From Caballeronia sordidicola (GTDB lineage Bacteria; Pseudomonadota; Gammaproteobacteria; Burkholderiales; Burkholderiaceae): a stretch of DNA of 44,752 bases. The notes under the pieces are model-generated. The model did no database searches, was not told the origin of the DNA, and saw only the letters and a program-made list of their open reading frames with translations. Of the stretch, positions 33,487 through 41,297 are shown piece by piece (within the stretch, counting starts at the first letter, position 1; every line of letters starts with the position of its first letter). A program made the translations under genes and the position numbers. The stretch covers positions 1 to 44,752 of the forward strand of contig NZ_MTHB01000285.1 in the NCBI RefSeq assembly GCF_002220365.1, in the 5' to 3' direction.

Positions 33487-34302
33487 CTAATGCGTGGCGC
33501 GACGAAGTTTGGCCTCGGCTATCTTGGCGGGATCGCCACGAATCTCCAGTTTGCCCGCCGCGACGAGTTCGCGACAACGCCAGAACGCGATGGAATCGCT
33601 GACCAGAAAGCCGAAGCTCGTGCCCATCACCCGGCCGGCGAGCCGGCGCGCTTCCTGCCAGCCGTCGCTGGCTATCTGGAGGATGGTTTCATCGACATCT
33701 GAATAGGTACCGGAAATGAATGTGTTGTCCCGCCATCGGCGAGTTTCGCTGTTGATCTGCTTTACTTCCTGCCATTCCAGCGCAAGACGGCTGATGCGCA
33801 ACATCGAAATGGGCGCGGCCGTCGGCAGCTTGGCGCCCAGTTCGGCCACCGTAAACATGCCAACTGCCGTCGCACCGTCTTCACGACCGCGGCGCTGCTG
33901 CGTGCCGTCGTCAGCGGTGACGAGGGGCAGGTCTTCATGGGTGAACTTGGCTTCGTTCAAGCGCTGCGGCGCGTTGCGCAGCGTGTAGGCCACTCGCCGC
34001 AGCGTCAACTGGTCACTGGCGCTCTGGCCGTGCCAGATCACGACCTGTCCGCGCTCCTGCGCGAGGTCGCGCAGGAGCGCGTCCTGTTCCTTGAGCTTCG
34101 ATATGAAGTCGAACTTATGTTCGTTCAGCACCTGCTGCCAGAACAGCGCCCGGGCTTCCGGGTTGTCGTCTATGCCCCTCAATTGGCCGACCGCGAGGTC
34201 GTCCTTCAGCGGGATGACGCGTTCGTCGCGGGCCGCTGTTTGCAGGGCTTCGCGCAGAATCTCGGCGGCGTGGTCGCCGTTGGTAACGTGAATGGTGCTC
34301 AT
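33487..34302 (-). CDS. DUF1835 domain protein linked to the paa operon
   Basis: This 271-residue soluble protein starts MSTIHVTNGDHAAEILREAL, the opening I associate with DUF1835, with a helical C-terminal part of DUF3658 type. No catalytic motif is known for the family. It lies between paaE (135-base gap) and the TetR gene (35-base gap) on the same strand. I recall the same gene at this place in other Burkholderia, so a link to phenylacetate metabolism or its regulation is likely but undefined. ATG 34302 is chosen because the domain begins there; the frame runs upstream to 34377. Confidence 0.75.
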   Translation of the reverse strand: MSTIHVTNGDHAAEILREALQTAARDERVIPLKDDLAVGQLRGIDDNPEARALFWQQVLNEHKFDFISKLKEQDALLRDLAQERGQVVIWHGQSASDQLTLRRVAYTLRNAPQRLNEAKFTHEDLPLVTADDGTQQRRGREDGATAVGMFTVAELGAKLPTAAPISMLRISRLALEWQEVKQINSETRRWRDNTFISGTYSDVDETILQIASDGWQEARRLAGRVMGTSFGFLVSDSIAFWRCRELVAAGKLEIRGDPAKIAEAKLRRATH

Positions 34303-34437
34303 CAGTAACGGTGACCGCAAACGTAAGTAGGCCGCCCGTGCGCGGCGAGTGCGGCGACGAGGCGCGGCACACCGCATTGGGAACGGGCGACCCCTAGTGT
34401 AAGCGAATCGAATCAGCGCGATCCGCCAACCCGGCGT

Positions 34438-35526
34438 TCAACGTTCGTCATAGCTCACAACCACGCGATCCGAAATCGGGTGGCACTGGCAGGTGAGGAC
34501 GAAACCCGCGTCAATCTCATGCTGCTCCAGCGTGTAGTTCTTTTCCATGCGCACCTCGCCTTCCAGCACCTTCGCACGGCACGTGCAGCACACGCCTCCC
34601 TTGCAGGCATAGGGCAGCGCAAGCCCGGCTTTCAGCCCGACGTCGAGCACGCTCACGCCCTGATACGGCAGGCGCAGCTTGCGTTTTTTTCCATCGATGA
34701 TGAGTTCAAGATCCGCCGCCGGGGTGTCGTCGGTGATTTCGATTGCCGGCACGCCTGCTTGCGGCAACGGCGTGCCGAACCGCTCCACGTGGACCTGCTT
34801 GGGCGGCACGCCCGCGCTTTTCAGCGCAGCCTCAGCGGCGTCCATCATCGGGCCGGGACCACAAATGAAGGCTTCGTCGATTTCATCGGCGGGAACGAGC
34901 GCCTCCAGGAAAGCCGCGCACTTTTCCTGGTTCAGCACGCCGTTGAACAACTCGACATCCTGCAAATCGTCCGATAACACGTGATACAGCGAGAACCGGC
35001 TCATGAAGCGGTTCTTCAGGTCTTCCAGTTCTTCCGCAAACATGATCGCGTCAACGCTGCGATTGCCGTAGATCAGCGTGAAACGGCTGGTCGGCTCCGT
35101 TTCCAGGGTTGTCTTGATGATCGCGAGCACGGGCGTGATGCCCGAGCCGCCCGAGAACGCCACGTAATGCTTCACGTGATCAGTGTTCAGGTGCGTGAAA
35201 AAGCGGCCGTCGGGCGTCATGACCTCAATTTCGTGGCCGGGCTTCAGCGTATCGAAGGCGAAGTTCGAGAAGCGGCCACCTCGCACGCGCTTGATGCCGA
35301 TACGCAATTCGCCATCGCGGTCGTAATCGGTCACGCCGACGCAAATGGAATATGAGCGCCGCGTTTCCTCACCGTCGATATGCGTCTTCAACGTGACGAA
35401 CTGGCCTTGCGTAAAGCGAAATGCGTCACGCAGGGTTTCGGGGACATCGAAGGAAACCGTGACGGCGTCGGCGGTTTCGGGACGGACGTCGCGGATGCGC
35501 AGCGAGTGGAATTGCGGAGTCGCCAT
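34438..35526 (-). CDS. paaE: Phenylacetyl-CoA epoxidase reductase subunit PaaE
   Basis: This 362-residue protein passes electrons from NADPH through FAD and a [2Fe-2S] cluster to the PaaA diiron site. Domains in order are an FAD-binding barrel (RRSYSICVG), an NADP domain (VAFSGGSGITPVLAII, about 120-135; CGPGPMMDAAE), and a plant-type ferredoxin domain with cluster ligands in YACKGGVCCTC plus a distal Cys (LTCQC). ATG 35526 follows the paaD stop by 8 bases. The ORF continues upstream into paaD in another frame, so that extension is rejected. Confidence 0.95.
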   Translation of the reverse strand: MATPQFHSLRIRDVRPETADAVTVSFDVPETLRDAFRFTQGQFVTLKTHIDGEETRRSYSICVGVTDYDRDGELRIGIKRVRGGRFSNFAFDTLKPGHEIEVMTPDGRFFTHLNTDHVKHYVAFSGGSGITPVLAIIKTTLETEPTSRFTLIYGNRSVDAIMFAEELEDLKNRFMSRFSLYHVLSDDLQDVELFNGVLNQEKCAAFLEALVPADEIDEAFICGPGPMMDAAEAALKSAGVPPKQVHVERFGTPLPQAGVPAIEITDDTPAADLELIIDGKKRKLRLPYQGVSVLDVGLKAGLALPYACKGGVCCTCRAKVLEGEVRMEKNYTLEQHEIDAGFVLTCQCHPISDRVVVSYDER

Positions 35527-35534
35527 GGTCGTTT

Positions 35535-36065
35535 TCAGTACGGTTTGAAGTAGTCGAACGGCTCGCGGCAATCCATGCAGCGATACAGCGCCTTGCACGC
35601 GGTCGAGCCGAATTGGGCCAGGCGTTCGGTATGCGATGAACCGCAGCGCGGACAAGCCGGTTTGTCCACGACGCGTGGCACGAAGCGGATGGGCCGTTCT
35701 TGCGGCGCGTGTTCGGCTGAACCGCAATTGCCCATTGGCGGAGCGATGCCGTATTGCCTGAGCTTGTCGCGGGCTGCGTCCGTCATCCAGTCGGTGGTCC
35801 ATGCCGGCGCCAGAACTGTTTCGATGCGATGGTTCTCGAAGCCCGCCTCGTTCAGTGCCGCGCCAATGTCTTCCGCAATCTGGTACATCGCCGGGCAGCC
35901 CGAATACGTGGGCGTAATGACGATTTCCAATGTGTCGTCGGCGGCGCGGCGGACATCGCGGAGAATGCCTAGCTCACGTAGGGATACCACCGGAATTTCC
36001 GGGTCTGGCACGGCGTCCAGCACTTCCCAAACGCGTTCTAGCGAGGCTTCGGCGGTGGTCGTCAT
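35535..36065 (-). CDS. paaD: PaaD, metal-sulfur cluster assembly factor of the epoxidase
   Basis: This protein has 176 residues. The N-terminal MIP18/DUF59 domain (VPDPEIPVVSLRELGIL, ITPTYSGCPAM) fits a role in maturing the epoxidase. The C-terminal zinc-ribbon-like part has CPRCGSSHT and YRCMDC. The start is either ATG 36065 (5 bases past the paaC stop) or GTG 36074, which overlaps the paaC TGA as GTGA. Either implies tight coupling to paaC. It is the fourth gene of the operon. Confidence 0.93.
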   Translation of the reverse strand: MTTTAEASLERVWEVLDAVPDPEIPVVSLRELGILRDVRRAADDTLEIVITPTYSGCPAMYQIAEDIGAALNEAGFENHRIETVLAPAWTTDWMTDAARDKLRQYGIAPPMGNCGSAEHAPQERPIRFVPRVVDKPACPRCGSSHTERLAQFGSTACKALYRCMDCREPFDYFKPY

Positions 36066-36070
36066 CGAGT

Positions 36071-36871
36071 TCACCAGCTCGCGCCCGGATGCTGCCGCGC
36101 GAGGCTTTGCAATTCCGCGAGCAGGAAACCCATGTGCTCGGAGTGCTCGCCGAACTTGCCGGTGGTCACGTGTTTGGCGTCGGCGGGTTTTTGCAGCGTG
36201 GCTTGCGCAAGCGTTGCGTCCACGTCCTCGCGCCACGCGCTTTCCAGATCAGTAGTCAGCGGACCGATACCCGCATCGGCGATGCTCGTTTCCACGTCAT
36301 CGGTGCTGAAAAACTCGCGCGTGTACGGCATCAGGTAATCCACCGCGGACTGAGCCCGACGATGCGATTCCTCGGTGCCATCGCCGAAACGAAGCAGCCA
36401 GTCGCTCGCGTGATTCAGGTGATATCGCGTTTCCTTGATCGACTTCGACGCGATTGCCGCGAGTTGCGCGTCCGTCGATTGCGTGAGCGCTGTCCAGAGA
36501 TGCGCCATCAGCGTGGAATAAAGGAAGTTGCGCACGACCGTCACCGCGTAGTCGCGATCTGAACGCGCCGTGCCCGATAACGGCCCTGCGTGCGGCAACT
36601 CGGTCAGCGTGTAATTGCGGAAATCACGTTCGTTGCGGAAATACGCGTAGTCATCTTCGGTTTTCTTCGTGCCGTAAAGTTCGGCATCGAGCGTGGCCGC
36701 GTGCGAGTAAAGCAATCGCGCCTGGCCGATCAGATCGAGGCTGATATTGGCCAGCGCGATATCTTCCTCGAGCACCGGACCGTGTCCGCACCATTCGCCG
36801 TTGCGCTGGCCGAGGATCAATGCGTTATCGGCGAGGCGCAGCACGTAGGACAGGTGTTGGGGCGTCGTCAT
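36071..36871 (-). CDS. paaC: Phenylacetyl-CoA epoxidase structural subunit PaaC
   Basis: This 266-residue helical protein has a ferritin-like fold and partners with PaaA as its non-catalytic counterpart in the PaaAC core. Typical stretches are LADNALILGQRNGEWCGHGPVLEED, YFRNERDFRNYTL and KETRYHLNHASDW. An AGG precedes ATG 36871, which is 15 bases after paaB. Its stop is nearly contiguous with the paaD start. Confidence 0.95.
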   Translation of the reverse strand: MTTPQHLSYVLRLADNALILGQRNGEWCGHGPVLEEDIALANISLDLIGQARLLYSHAATLDAELYGTKKTEDDYAYFRNERDFRNYTLTELPHAGPLSGTARSDRDYAVTVVRNFLYSTLMAHLWTALTQSTDAQLAAIASKSIKETRYHLNHASDWLLRFGDGTEESHRRAQSAVDYLMPYTREFFSTDDVETSIADAGIGPLTTDLESAWREDVDATLAQATLQKPADAKHVTTGKFGEHSEHMGFLLAELQSLARQHPGASW

Positions 36872-36886
36872 GGCTGGACCTTCGAG

Positions 36887-37171
36887 TCACATGTGGTTGA
36901 TTTCGTCGGGCAGCACGAAGAACGTGGGGTGACGGTAGATCTTGTCGCCGGCCGGGTCGAAGAACTCGGCTTTATCGGCGGGATCGGAGGCGGTGATTGC
37001 CGCCGACGGCACCACCCAGATGCTCACGCCTTCCTGACGACGCGTATAAACATCGCGTGCCATGCGCAGCGCTCCCGGTGCGTCCGGCGCGTGCAAGCTG
37101 CCGCAGTGCTTGTGGTCAAGGCCCTGCTTGCTGCGCACGAACACTTCCCAGATCGGCCATTCGTTGTTCAT
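36887..37171 (-). CDS. paaB: Phenylacetyl-CoA epoxidase subunit PaaB
   Basis: This 94-residue protein has the standard PaaB sequence (WEVFVRSKQGLDHKH, CGSLHAPDAPGALRMARDVY). It holds the multicomponent complex together, linking the PaaAC core. GGAG upstream of ATG 37171 fixes the start, and the longer frame is rejected. It starts 11 bases after the paaA stop and ends 15 before paaC. Confidence 0.96.
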   Translation of the reverse strand: MNNEWPIWEVFVRSKQGLDHKHCGSLHAPDAPGALRMARDVYTRRQEGVSIWVVPSAAITASDPADKAEFFDPAGDKIYRHPTFFVLPDEINHM

Positions 37172-37182
37172 TTGTCGCTCCT

Positions 37183-38181
37183 TTATGCAGCTTGCTTTTG
37201 CGCACGCGCGGCTTGTTTGGCGGCGTAGGCGAGGGCGGCATCGCGAACCCATTGGCCGTCGTCGTGTGCTTTAACTCGCGTCGCGAGGCGTTCCTTGTTG
37301 CACGGACCGTCACCGTTCACGACCCGCCAGAATTCTTCCCAGTCGATTTCGCCGTAGTCGTGCGCTTGCCGTTCTTCATTCCATTTGAGGTCGGGGTCAG
37401 GCAGCGTGACGCCGAGAATCTTCGCTTGCTCGACGGTGGCATCGACGAATTTCTGCCGCAAATCATCATTCGATATCCGCTTGATGCCCCATTTGAACGA
37501 CTGGCCACTGTGGATGGAATCCTTGTCGCTCGGACCGAACATCATCAGCACCGGCCACCACCAGCGATCCACCGCCTGTTGGACCATTTCCTTCTGGGCT
37601 TGCGTGCCCTTCATCATGGAGAGCAGCGCGTCGAAACCTTGCCGTTGATGGAACGACTCTTCCTTGCAGATGCGGATCATGGCGCGCGCATAGGGACCGT
37701 ACGTGCAGCGGCAGAGCGGGATCTGATTCATGATCGCCGCGCCGTCCACCAGCCAGCCGATCACGCCGACATCCGCCCACGTGGGCGTCGGGTAATTGAA
37801 AATGCTCGAATACTTGGCTCGACCGGCGTGCAGGGCATCGACGAGCTGGTCTCGCGACACGCCCATGGTTTCCGCCGCGCTATATAGATACAGTCCGTGG
37901 CCGCCTTCGTCCTGCACCTTCGCGAGCAGGATCGCCTTGCGCTTCAGGCTCGGCGCGCGCGAAATCCAGTTGCCTTCGGGCAACATGCCGACGATTTCCG
38001 AATGCGCGTGCTGCGAGATCTGGCGGACCAGCGTCTTTCGATAAGCCTCGGGCATCCAGTCCTGCGGTTCGATCTTGCCGTCGGCGGCCATCACGGCGTC
38101 GAAACGAGTGAGTTCCGGCGATGTGGACGCCGGATCGATGGACTGCACGTTGCCGGGGATATCGAGGGATTGCGTGTACAT
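37183..38181 (-). CDS. paaA: Phenylacetyl-CoA epoxidase catalytic subunit PaaA
   Basis: This 332-residue diiron protein adds one oxygen to the ring of phenylacetyl-CoA to give the 1,2-epoxide, the first ring-attack step of phenylacetate breakdown. Diiron ligands lie in AKVQDEGGHGLYLYS and KEESFHQRQGFD (ExxH pattern). The WWWPVLMMFGPSD stretch is characteristic. A GAGCGAG-type site precedes ATG 38181. It is the first gene of the operon, and its promoter contains the palindromic operator. Genes for phenylacetate-CoA ligase (paaK) and downstream steps are outside the window. Confidence 0.96.
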   Translation of the reverse strand: MYTQSLDIPGNVQSIDPASTSPELTRFDAVMAADGKIEPQDWMPEAYRKTLVRQISQHAHSEIVGMLPEGNWISRAPSLKRKAILLAKVQDEGGHGLYLYSAAETMGVSRDQLVDALHAGRAKYSSIFNYPTPTWADVGVIGWLVDGAAIMNQIPLCRCTYGPYARAMIRICKEESFHQRQGFDALLSMMKGTQAQKEMVQQAVDRWWWPVLMMFGPSDKDSIHSGQSFKWGIKRISNDDLRQKFVDATVEQAKILGVTLPDPDLKWNEERQAHDYGEIDWEEFWRVVNGDGPCNKERLATRVKAHDDGQWVRDAALAYAAKQAARAQKQAA

Positions 38182-38216
38182 GACGATCGCTCGCTCTAGG
38201 AAGTCACTGTGGCGCA

Positions 38217-38242
38217 ATTATAAGCCGACCGTCCGGTCGGTT
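38217..38242 (-). promoter_or_regulatory. paaA promoter with palindromic TetR-type operator
   Basis: On the minus strand a perfect -10 TATAAT (38217-38222) lies 36 bases before ATG 38181. Directly upstream is CCGACCGGACGGTCGG (38225-38240), with 6-base arms CCGACC/GGTCGG. The operator thus fills the spacer between the -10 and a weak -35 (ATTAAC). A TetR dimer bound here would block RNA polymerase. This is the expected geometry for repression by the TetR protein encoded at the end of the operon. The rest of 38182-38437 shows no gene. Confidence 0.75.
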
Positions 38243-38437
38243 AATAGTTATTTTTTGAGATGGTCGTGAGGAGGTGAGGACGGGAGGCGTTTGTTACCCT
38301 GAGTAGGAGACCTTTGAGGCGGCAATAACTGACTTGGGCTTGATGCTCAGACAATAAATGCGGTTTTTTATCAGCGAGGCGGGTAATGACCAATGCGATA
38401 AGGTCTGAGGTCGAGCGTTCATCGATCCCTCCGCCAT

Positions 38438-39859
38438 CTACCCAACGCTCGCTTCAAACACCCGCCTGTAATTTCCCCCCAGAATCTTCCCTGTCTCTTC
38501 GTTCGAGAATCCTGCGGCAAGGAGCTGGTTCGCGAAGTCCGGCAACTGACCGTAGTGAGTGAAAACCGGCGGAGAAATAAAGCCCAGCATGTCAGTGCCC
38601 ATGCCAACATGGTCGACGCCGACCAGATCGGCCATTCGCTTGACGCCTTCTGCCATGCCCTGCAAATCCCGGAATGTTCCTGAACTTGGCCAGATACCAA
38701 TCACGCCGCCCGTATCAGCGACGGCGCGGGCGTGGTCAGGGTTGATCAGCCTGCTCCGGCTGCCGGGATGCGCGGACAGCGCCGTGTGAGACAAGACCAG
38801 CGGTTTCGACGACACCGACGCCGCCCGGTTGACCAGATCGAATGTGCCGTGCGCGACATCGACAACGATCCCAAGGTCGTTGCATCGCCGGACCACTTGC
38901 GCGCCGAAATCCGTCAAACCACCGTGTTGAGGCTGTTCGGTCTGGATATCGCCGAGTTCGTTGATGCGGTAGTGCACCAATTGCAGGTGGCGCAACTGGT
39001 GCTGCGTGTACGCCTCATCTACTCGATCCAGTTGCCCCTCGAGAAAATCGCCCCCTTCTGAAGCGATGATCGCGCTCGGCCCAGTGTTCGCTTGTGTTTT
39101 CAGCGACGCGCTGCTGGTGATGACATTCAATTGCTCCCGCTCGATCAACGCATGCACCCGCGCAAATTCGGTTTGCCCGAGCGCGTACAGTTCGCCGGGC
39201 GCAGGCGGCCGGTACGCTTCGAAACGCTTGCGATCCGCCGATACTCGTGTGACCCAGGTATCCGTGACGATCGCCAGCGTGACCACGTTCATGCCGCCGC
39301 TGCGCATGGGCGCGGCGAGCGGGGCGAAAGGGCGGCCGGCGCCAATCGACGGATCGCGGGAGATGGTCACCCGGCCGGCGTGGCTGTGCATGTCCATCGT
39401 CAACGCGCCGGTCGAGCGCCAGCTTTGAGCGGTAGCCTGTGCGTCCGGATTGTCGGTATATCCGGCGAAACGGCCACGGGCGCAGGCCACCAAACCCAAT
39501 GCAGCAGTCGACGCCAGGAACGCTCGCCGGCTGGTTGGCCTGTCTTGGCTGGACACACACGCATCGATGAGTTGATAACGCCACCCTGCCGGATCATCGA
39601 TCAAACGGCGCAGCCGTCCGCGAATCGTCACCGGCCCGTCCTGCACCTGCATCAATGAAACGCCAATCACTTCGATGCTCGACCGCGGATCCGTTGGCGC
39701 GCAGCCCGGACAGCATGGCGCATCTTTCGCGAGCAGAAAATAATCGACGCAAGGTTCCAATTCGAGCGGAATCATCCAGCCAGACATCTCGACCACTGCG
39801 TCATGCAGCGCGTCGGCCTGACCGGAACGGATGCTCGACCAATCGATTTGCATCGACAT
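38438..39859 (-). CDS. Membrane-dipeptidase-type (M19) protein with extra N-terminal domain and internal Tat signal
   Basis: This single ORF of 473 residues has two parts. Residues 1-100 form a small Cys-containing domain (MSGWMIPLELEPC, CCPGCAPTD, then GRLRRLIDDPAGWRYQLIDA) that resembles DUF3299-type domains. Residues 108-126 look like a Tat lipoprotein signal (TSRRAFLAS, hydrophobic core, lipobox VAC, C126). The rest is a peptidase M19 barrel with zinc-site MDMHSHAGR (H158, H160), SEGGDF, VDVAHG, LSHTALSAHPGSRSR and GMGTDMLGF. An internal GTG at 39556 (residue 102) would give a normal exported dipeptidase of 372 residues. Whether it is one fusion protein or two products from one frame is unclear. 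Confidence 0.78.
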   Translation of the reverse strand: MSMQIDWSSIRSGQADALHDAVVEMSGWMIPLELEPCVDYFLLAKDAPCCPGCAPTDPRSSIEVIGVSLMQVQDGPVTIRGRLRRLIDDPAGWRYQLIDACVSSQDRPTSRRAFLASTAALGLVACARGRFAGYTDNPDAQATAQSWRSTGALTMDMHSHAGRVTISRDPSIGAGRPFAPLAAPMRSGGMNVVTLAIVTDTWVTRVSADRKRFEAYRPPAPGELYALGQTEFARVHALIEREQLNVITSSASLKTQANTGPSAIIASEGGDFLEGQLDRVDEAYTQHQLRHLQLVHYRINELGDIQTEQPQHGGLTDFGAQVVRRCNDLGIVVDVAHGTFDLVNRAASVSSKPLVLSHTALSAHPGSRSRLINPDHARAVADTGGVIGIWPSSGTFRDLQGMAEGVKRMADLVGVDHVGMGTDMLGFISPPVFTHYGQLPDFANQLLAAGFSNEETGKILGGNYRRVFEASVG

Positions 39860-40003
39860 CTCCTTGTTTTTACCGCCCTCGCCGGATTATGCAGCGGGAG
39901 ATGCGGCGCACTCAGTTCGGCCCCGGCGCCAGCCCGGGACAGCTCACGGTTCCTCGATGCCGAATGCGACAATGCGACTTCACTTCCAATCGTCTCCCCC
40001 CGC

Positions 40004-41275
40004 ATGCCGTCACTGTCCTCCTTCTCAGAAACTCATCGCGCGCGCGTTGCCGTTATCGGTGGAGGCCCTGCTGGCTTGATGGCGGCGGAAGCGCTGGCGG
40101 CAGGCGGCATCGAAGTGGACCTTTTTGACGCCATGCCGTCGATCGGCCGCAAATTTCTGATGGCTGGCAAGGGCGGCATGAATCTCACGCATTCGGAACC
40201 CGCCGAACTGTTCCTCTCGCGTTATGCAGAGCGCCGGACACAAATTGAACCACTGCTGCGCCGTTTCGATGCCACCGCGTTGCGCGCGTGGGTTCACGGA
40301 TTGGGCGTGGAAACCTTCGTCGGCAGCTCGGGCCGCGTATTTCCCACCGACATGAAAGCCGCGCCGATGCTACGTGCCTGGTTGCATCGGCTACGCGGGT
40401 CGGGCGTACGGTTCCATATGCGGCATAAGTGGCATGGCTGGGGTGACGAAGCTTCACCCCTTTTGCGGTTCGCTACGCCGGACGGCGAGCGCTCGGTCGA
40501 AGCCGATGCTGTCGTGCTCGCGCTCGGCGGGGCGAGTTGGCCACGACTTGGCTCGGACGCCGCGTGGATTTCTCACCTGGAAGCGCGCAACGTCGGCGTG
40601 TCGCCGTTCGTGCCGTCCAACTGTGGCTTTGATATCGACTGGAGCGGGCACTTCAGTAGCCGTTTCGCCGGCGAGCCGTTGAAAGCCGTGGCGATCGGTT
40701 TGCCGCGGGACGACGGCGGTATGGACTGGCGCACGGGTGAGTGTTTGCTGACGTCAACAGGCATTGAAGGCAGTCTGATCTACGCGATGTCCGCGCGCAT
40801 TCGCGATCGTCTGGCTTCCGGGGACGGCACGTTTTTGCTTGATCTCTTGCCGGCATTGACGTCGCAGCGTGTTCTCGATGAAGTGACGCATCCACGCGGC
40901 GCTCGTTCCATGTCGAGCCATTTGCAGAGCCGTCTGAACCTGACGGGCGCGAAGGCGGGTTTGTTGCGAGAGGTTCTGAACCGCGAAGAATTCTCCGATA
41001 CCACGCGCCTCGCTCAGCGTATCAAGGCGTTGCCGTTGACTGTGAGGCGTCCGAGGCCGATCGCCGAAGCGATCAGCAGTGCCGGCGGCGTGACGTTCGA
41101 ATCACTCGATTCGCATCTGATGCTCGATGCAGTGCCCGGCGTTTTCTGCGCGGGCGAGATGCTGGATTGGGAAGCGCCGACGGGCGGTTATCTGCTCACG
41201 GCATGTTTCGCGAGCGGTTTGATAGCGGGCGAAGCGGCGCTGGCTTATGTGAAGACGGGCGCCAAGCCCGCCTGA
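40004..41275 (+). CDS. HI0933-like flavoprotein (TIGR03862 type)
   Basis: This 423-residue protein starts with a Rossmann FAD motif (VAVIGGGPAGLMAAEAL) and has the family signature GRKFLMAGKGGMNLTHSE, which resembles the HI0933/YhiN type. The C-terminal FCAGEMLDWEAPTGGYLL is the second FAD-contact block. The substrate and physiological role are unknown. ATG 40004 gives the domain-consistent start, though no ribosome site is obvious and the same frame is open upstream to 39803. It is divergent from the dipeptidase gene. It ends 22 bases from the convergent methyltransferase gene. Confidence 0.88.
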   Translation: MPSLSSFSETHRARVAVIGGGPAGLMAAEALAAGGIEVDLFDAMPSIGRKFLMAGKGGMNLTHSEPAELFLSRYAERRTQIEPLLRRFDATALRAWVHGLGVETFVGSSGRVFPTDMKAAPMLRAWLHRLRGSGVRFHMRHKWHGWGDEASPLLRFATPDGERSVEADAVVLALGGASWPRLGSDAAWISHLEARNVGVSPFVPSNCGFDIDWSGHFSSRFAGEPLKAVAIGLPRDDGGMDWRTGECLLTSTGIEGSLIYAMSARIRDRLASGDGTFLLDLLPALTSQRVLDEVTHPRGARSMSSHLQSRLNLTGAKAGLLREVLNREEFSDTTRLAQRIKALPLTVRRPRPIAEAISSAGGVTFESLDSHLMLDAVPGVFCAGEMLDWEAPTGGYLLTACFASGLIAGEAALAYVKTGAKPA

Positions 41276-41297
41276 GCGCCAGCGCCAGAGAAAAAAC

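Noticed and set aside
35527..35802. N-terminal extension of PaaE
   Set aside because: The upstream frame overlaps paaD and lacks homology-like content; ATG 35526 sits at the domain start 8 bases after the paaD stop.
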